Origin: Oikopleura dioica
Lineage: Eukaryota > Chordata > Appendicularia > Copelata > Oikopleuridae
Reading direction: 5' to 3'
Length of the DNA stretch: 64,000 nt
NCBI GenBank assembly: GCA_907165135.1
Contig: OU015569.1
Coordinates: forward strand, 9,982,501-10,046,500
The notes under the pieces were generated by a model, which was given only the letters and a program-made list of their open reading frames with translations, was not told the DNA's origin and ran no database searches. Below, piece by piece: positions 59,058 through 64,000 of this stretch. How positions within the stretch are numbered: the stretch's first letter is position 1; each line of letters begins with the position of its first letter. The position numbers were made by a program, and so were the translations under genes.

Positions 59058-60813
59058 CATCTTTTGTTTTCATCCTTTTTTTTCTACTCTAGAATCCTTC
59101 AAACAGCGAGAAAAATAGTCTAGCTCTAAATCTGCGTGAAAGAAGCATTGTTGTGAACCCAACTGTCACATTATTTGTCACTTGAGGACAGAAAAGTTAC
59201 ATGGCGCCAAGTGCCAGTAGCTAGAACTCGAGAAGATCAAGGCTTATTTTGGCAATTATTTCTAAATTTTCCAAAGCATGGATTTCACAAGAAACTGCGT
59301 TTAGGCCTGTGCGTTGGAATCTTCTGGATGCCAGTCTTGCTATTTGTGCTCAGCCAGAGCTTACCGAACCAACACAGCCACAAACAGGTACATTCATTCC
59401 GCATTACCTCTTCTTTGAGGTCTTTTCTAAAACGTGCTCTACTGACATACTGGTATTGACAGTCAGTATTAAATTTTCGAAATCCAGGGGAGACGAGCAG
59501 GTGTCTAGTTGGGTTAAAAGGTGCTCCTTCTTTTCGGGGAGGAGTATTCGTTCTCGCGGTTTTACTCCGAAGCCGATGAAAAGTAAAGTTAAATCATGCC
59601 TTGTATTTAATCCAAGGAAAAGTTTCAAAGAAGCGTAGTCCATTCTTGTTTTAGAAAAGCAAATAAAATCGGGCTTGGTGAAAACGTGCGCTTTAAAATA
59701 GAAATATTTTTGTGTAAACTGTTTTTACACAACCGAACAAATACCATCACACTTCGTAGAATAAGGCGCTCATCGTTTAAGCTTTAGTTTCAACATTTGA
59801 AATCTCAAAGAAATTATCAATTCAGATGCAAACGATTTGGCTGCAGCCGATTCTGCTCATGGTTCCACTCATTCAGGAAGAGTCTCTTTCTGATATAAGC
59901 ATTGCGTAGAATTTCGCGACGAGTGTATTTGTAGAAACTACAGTAACGAAAATAAACTCTAATTTATCTCGTTACCGCCGAGCGTTGCGGGCATAACTTT
60001 GAAAAAATATATTTTCTGTTTAACATCGCGAAATCGCGAAATCCTCGAATTTTTAGAAAAAAAATCTCCCTTTTTTCTATAATAATGAGAAAAATGTGTT
60101 TGAAATCGATCGCTTGGGTCGATTGGTTTAAGCACTCTGGAAAAGCCATGGGCCTGCGTCGAAATGCTCAAAAGGCTGCACCTGCGTACCACAGTCCTTA
60201 TCAAATACCTCTCGACCGCTAGGTAATCACCATTAGCGGGATCTACCCGAAGAGGCGGCACGTTTGGATCTTTAGCCATTTACCATCAAATTTAGCGTCG
60301 TGATCAAGCAGTTCGACTTTGAGGGAAAGAAACATCGCGCCTCCAAGAGAGAGCGGGAGGCAAAAGGACAAAAGGAATCGCTTCCGAATATGAAGGTTGA
60401 ATGCTAATTAATCTGAATTAACCGTAAATGACAAAATTGACTAATTTGAATTATTTTGAAACGAGGCGCAAGAACAGTGAGAGTGAGTTGCGCGACAAAG
60501 AGCGAAATTTTGAAACTATTTGAGGTATCTCGCTTATTTCCGCCGAACAAGGGATGGACATTTACGAACTGGACCGGCAGATTGAATCATCCCGTCAATA
60601 CCAGCACACTTCCGAAGGTTTTTTATCGTTTTTTCTTTGTTGGGACAGAAGCGCATCCGGAACACGGGCTTAGATGGGCATTTCTAATCGCTGTTGGCGC
60701 GAAAATCGAGCATTTCTTATGAAAAGAAAGTTTCGCTCCAAAAGTGGCCTCCTTCTAATGCCGCTGTTTAAAATTCTCCTATTACGGAGATGATAATAAT
60801 TCGCTAACTACAG
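59058..60813. other. gene-poor stretch between the tRNA and a terminal exon
   Basis: A Cys-rich exon-like patch at about 59306-59390 (+), between an acceptor GCGTTTAG and a GTACAT donor, reads ACALESSGCQSCYLCSARAY. Another open patch at 60456-60620 (+) reads SCATKSEILKLFEVSRLFPP. Both are unproven and I could not link them to the exon at 60814. Confidence 0.3.
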
Positions 60814-61017
60814 GCCTTACTCCTCCAACTACGTGGTCGAGTGGCTCGTCTTTTCCGTTCTAACGCTCCAATTTCAGAGATAAGGCAGAACACGATCAAA
60901 GCCATCAAAGAGCATGGAACTGGATTTGACTCATTCGACAAGTCCGCCTCGATCCAGGAGCTCGCCGGCTACTCCAAAGCCAAGATCGCCGAGTTCATGT
61001 TCGAAACCACCATCTAG
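60814..61017 (+). CDS. 3' terminal exon of an unrecognised gene
   Basis: Open from an acceptor (ACTACAG) to TAG at 61015-61017, in phase 0, with AATAAA two bases after the stop. It encodes ALLLQLRGRVARLFRSNA, then EIRQNTIKAIKEHGTGFDSF and ends KAKIAEFMFETTI. Codon use is strongly biased to C/G at third positions compared with the flanking DNA, which supports real coding. A further intron (AG before AGATAAGG at 60878) is possible. I do not recognise the family; upstream exons were not found. Confidence 0.6.
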   Translation, partial: ALLLQLRGRVARLFRSNAPISEIRQNTIKAIKEHGTGFDSFDKSASIQELAGYSKAKIAEFMFETTI

Positions 61018-62711
61018 CCAATAAAACAAAAACAAGAGTTCAACAGTTCTCTCCTCACTTCCAAAAGATAAAGCGCCAAAACTGCCGCAAGTGAATTAAC
61101 TCGGTGGGGATACCGAACAAATGCGAATAATCTGCGAATTTGCTTTTGGCGGAATACGTAAGTGAGTGAATTTGGCGGCTGGGCCTTTCTTGGAACTCTG
61201 TTTGGAATCTAATTAGAAGCAGCACCTCCGCGACCGAAGTTCGGTCACAAGCATGTTCCGGACTTGTCCGACATATCTCAAGATTAGTAGAGCTTTTCCA
61301 GAACTGAGTTGGAACACCTTGCAAACTCAATACACCATTCTTTTATTGAAAACGTAATTAAACTCGTTAGCCGCAGTTTTATTCAATATTTCGAAAATAG
61401 AAAAATCCCGCAAAAGAAAACGAAGAAGAGAATGAACTAAGGGCGTAACAAGCCTTGAGAATTCCCTCGTAACCATTTAAGTAAAGGAAATTTGGAAAAG
61501 GCGTCCTTCTTTCGGGAAAAAATGACGAAACCGTAATCTTGTGTTCGAAACTCTTCTAATCCGCCTGGCGAGCGAAACCAAAACTATGCATCGCCAGAGC
61601 GAACCATCAGCAATCTACCCTCTCGCACAATACATTCTCACTTAAACTTGGTACTCTAAAAGTGAGATCAAAAAAAGGGAAAGAGACTTGAGCAGTTAGA
61701 CCGCAGCGGGGAGTTATCGGCTGCCAGAGCTCACAAGTATTCGTCAATGAGCAGTGCTCGCTGATGGTGCCGATAAGCCGGAGGCAGACAGTTTCCTCAA
61801 GAGATAAAATTCCCCTTTTCTAGCAGGTGATACTTTTCAGGCATAGATTCCAAGTAATTTAAAGTAATTACTGAGTCATCCTCTCGCCTCAACTCCGTAC
61901 TTTCTTTCCTCGAGTGAAGCTGCTCCGACGGTTATGTTTGCTCTTGCTGAGAGAGACGTTCCATTTTGATTTGAGTCGATTTGTGGGGTCATAAGTTCAG
62001 CGTTCCTTATTTTCGGCTTGGTGCCTCTTTCAGAAGGTTGGTGTTTGGAGGCCGCGGGGTGGCGCCAATTGAGTCCTCGGCAAAGTACGCAGCGCGTTGC
62101 GAAATTCTGCTGAACGAGTGGGGCAAGCTCCACGGGAAGCATCTCAGCGGGAGACGATCTGAATCTGCCCGCGGCACTGAAAACTTGTTTTCACTAAAAA
62201 CGCACCATGGCGAGCATGCATCAGCAGGCCTGCTCTCGAGTAGTACTAAGCAGCTCCACCTTCAGTGGGCACCATGCGCCGCGCAAAAAAGGACGTAATG
62301 ATTGTTTTCATTAAAATAGCTTAGCAGCGAAATGCAAGTACTCTCTTTGTTCTCCACTCATTTCACCAATTCAAAATCCTTCTCCCATGGAAGCTGCATA
62401 ATACCGCTACATCCGATGTTATAATCGGCTATTAGTCCAAGAAAGATAAGTGGATAATTCTAGTTATTAAAGTAGGTTTTTTATAAATTATAAATTATAA
62501 CGTGTGGTCATTTTTATAGTTCGGAGTTTATTAATAATAAAATTCGATTTATTATGGTTTTTTGAGAATAGCAAATAATTTTAGATTAAGATCATCATCG
62601 CGTCGCTAGGTCAATCGTTAATCTAAAATTACAGTCTAAATTCAGATAATTATTTTTTAGAAACTGTGAAAGGGCTGGCGCAAAGCCGAAATCTGACAAA
62701 ATCAAAAGATG
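61018..62711. other. non-coding stretch
   Basis: About 1.7 kb. Only short ORFs without splice structure or known motifs (the longest is 105 codons at 61981-62298, in a GC-richer patch). No supported gene or repeat. Confidence 0.45.
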
Positions 62712-62784
62712 AGCCTAATGCGGGGCTCGAACCCGCGACCGTTGGATTAAGAGTCCAACGCTCTACCGACTGAGCTAACCAGGC
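62712..62784 (-). tRNA. tRNA-Lys (CTT)
   Basis: A 73-nt cloverleaf on the minus strand. The acceptor stem GCCTGGT pairs with ATTAGGC (G-T pairs included). The D arm is GCTCAGTCGGTAGAGC, the anticodon arm GTTGGACTCTTAATCCAAC carries CTT, and the T arm is GCGGGTTCGAGCCCCGC. A and B boxes are canonical and there is no intron. The discriminator position would be T, unusual for Lys tRNA. Confidence 0.93.
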
Positions 62785-63503
62785 CCGTTGGCTGTCGATT
62801 AATTGTAGTTTGTAAATAATACATTTTATGCAGCGGAAAATGCAGAGAGTATTTGGATGGAAGAGCCTGTTTCCTGGCGTTTAGGTCGACCCGGGTGCTC
62901 CAGGTCGCTTGTAATTAAGCTCAATTTGGCGGTATTGGCGATCACGTGCAACCACGGATGGAAGGCACAACTTTGGAGGGAATGGCTTGGCGCGTTTTTT
63001 CGCGTGAGCGTGATTGAGTTTCCGCCAAGAGACTGTCAGCGGAAGTAAACTAGAGTCGAGGCTGATTCTGTTAACATTAGCCACTGTTTGGCAAAGTTTA
63101 AACAAGAGAATATACAGACTCCTCCCAGCTCAAGTCAGAAACTCGCCCATCAAAAGATTCATTCCAAATTCTAAGATCCGACTTAGAAAGTTAACGTAAC
63201 GTGCGTTTGGACTGGGCGATTGGATCTTGGCGAGGATTAGAAAGCATCGAATCGTTGTAAAAGTGCGATAACGTTACTCTGCCAAACACAGGAGGCAGAA
63301 ATGTTTTTTCTGTTTTGCCAGCTTCGACAAATAACGAAGGCCACATCAGAGACGCGCATCTTTCGCACGAAGCGCACCGTGAAACGCGATAATTCGCATT
63401 CAAAACACGACCAAAAATAGGTTATCCAACTCCTCGTTAAATCTGTACTCAAGAACCTGAACTTTATTGAAGTAGTCTGCAGAGAAAATTCACTTTCAAA
63501 AGT
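62785..63503. other. non-coding spacer
   Basis: About 700 nt between the tRNA and the 3' end of the gene at the window edge. Overlapping short ORFs on both strands are not supported by splice sites or motifs. It should hold the 3' UTR of the minus-strand gene; an AATTTTCTCTGCAGACTACT-type run follows its stop. Confidence 0.4.
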
Positions 63504-63820
63504 TCAGTTTTCCGCGCGAATCGCCTGTGCCGCGAGTCTCCACTTCTTCCGCAGCTCGCTCTTGTCGAGTCCGTCCTTTTGTGCGAGCCCGTCCAAGTCT
63601 GCGCAGTTGAGACTCTCCCGCGCCTGAATTTCGATGCTCGATTCAGCGACGTATATTTAGGCGTAAATGGTGCGACGCTCTTCCTCTAACGAGGCTGGAC
63701 TGACGGTGCCTTGTCAGTTGAGAGACTGACCTTTGCTGCCGTCCGTCGCCATCTGGCTCGACGAGAAGCTCGATTTTCATTTCCATACTCGCCGCTGTCC
63801 TCTGCGCGAACTTTGTGCAC
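63504..63820 (-). CDS. last two exons of an unrecognised gene at the window edge
   Basis: Exons 63731-63820 and 63504-63623 join in phase 0 through a GT-AG intron and end at TGA 63504-63506. The first encodes VHKVRAEDSGEYGNENRASR and more Arg-rich sequence. The second encodes RESLNCADLDGLAQKDGLDK and the basic helical end SELRKKWRLAAQAIRAEN. A further upstream exon may end near 63910. The gene continues beyond the right end of the window. No family is recognised. Confidence 0.5.
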
Positions 63821-64000
63821 CTGAACGAAATTTTAGCTGCCTCAATTTTTGCAATCGACAAAAGTAAAAATTATTAACGTGGCTGCAGTGTGATTCAAAT
63901 ATATTCCACCTTGGCAATCCAAGCCGGCAAAGTTCATCCGTTTCGGCAGTCGAAGCGGAGCATTTTTTAACGTTTTCGCCCTGTTTTCTACTTATCTCTT

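Overview
The window looks like nuclear DNA of a very compact animal genome, most probably an appendicularian tunicate such as Oikopleura dioica. The evidence is: (i) most introns are 38-50 nt; (ii) GT-AG introns are mixed with GA-AG and GC-AG introns that are needed to keep conserved proteins in frame; (iii) several same-strand genes follow each other with only 60-180 nt between stop and next ATG, with a 3' splice acceptor just before the downstream ATG, as expected of trans-spliced operons; (iv) the proteins are animal-type (COE/EBF, SMURF, flotillin, DAP5). The species name is an inference. Exon coordinates were worked out by hand from reading frame and homology remembered from family members; no database search was run.

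Layout. 1-3.6 kb (+): 3' part of eIF4G2/DAP5. 5.7-7.4 kb (+): a class A GPCR. 8.6-9.4 kb (-): a four-TM protein with a C-terminal PPxY motif. 11.7-18.2 kb (-): a SMURF-type HECT ubiquitin ligase followed by LARP1. 18.9-22.6 kb (-): a likely operon MCRS1 - NIP7 - FLOT1. 24.1-29.8 kb (-): a likely operon RRP9 (U3-55K) - equilibrative nucleoside transporter. 30.1-32.7 kb (-): an unrecognised gene carrying a 936-bp inverted-repeat mobile element with an 8-bp target duplication. 32.8-35.1 kb (-): acylglycerol kinase. 35.9-41.4 kb (-): a likely operon of a WD-like protein - transportin-3. 41.7-44.4 kb (+): a Nudix CoA-diphosphatase-like protein and a secreted ShKT-repeat protein behind a TATA box. 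45.1-47.8 kb (-): COE/EBF transcription factor. From about 47.8 kb to the end the sequence is gene-poor: isolated exons, an acidic C-terminal protein, a TTAA-flanked MITE, tRNA-Ala(AGC), a terminal exon at 61.0 kb, tRNA-Lys(CUU), and the last exons of a minus-strand gene at the right edge.

Shared themes. Many genes are housekeeping: translation control (DAP5, LARP1), ribosome biogenesis (RRP9, NIP7), nucleolar/chromatin (MCRS1), nuclear import (TNPO3) and lipid/mitochondrial function (AGK). These are the ones packed into operons. The developmental regulator COE is flanked by long non-coding DNA instead. Two otherwise well-conserved genes (SMURF and AGK) each carry a small frame-breaking indel, and the GPCR has one unresolved junction; assembly error should be tested before any biological reading.
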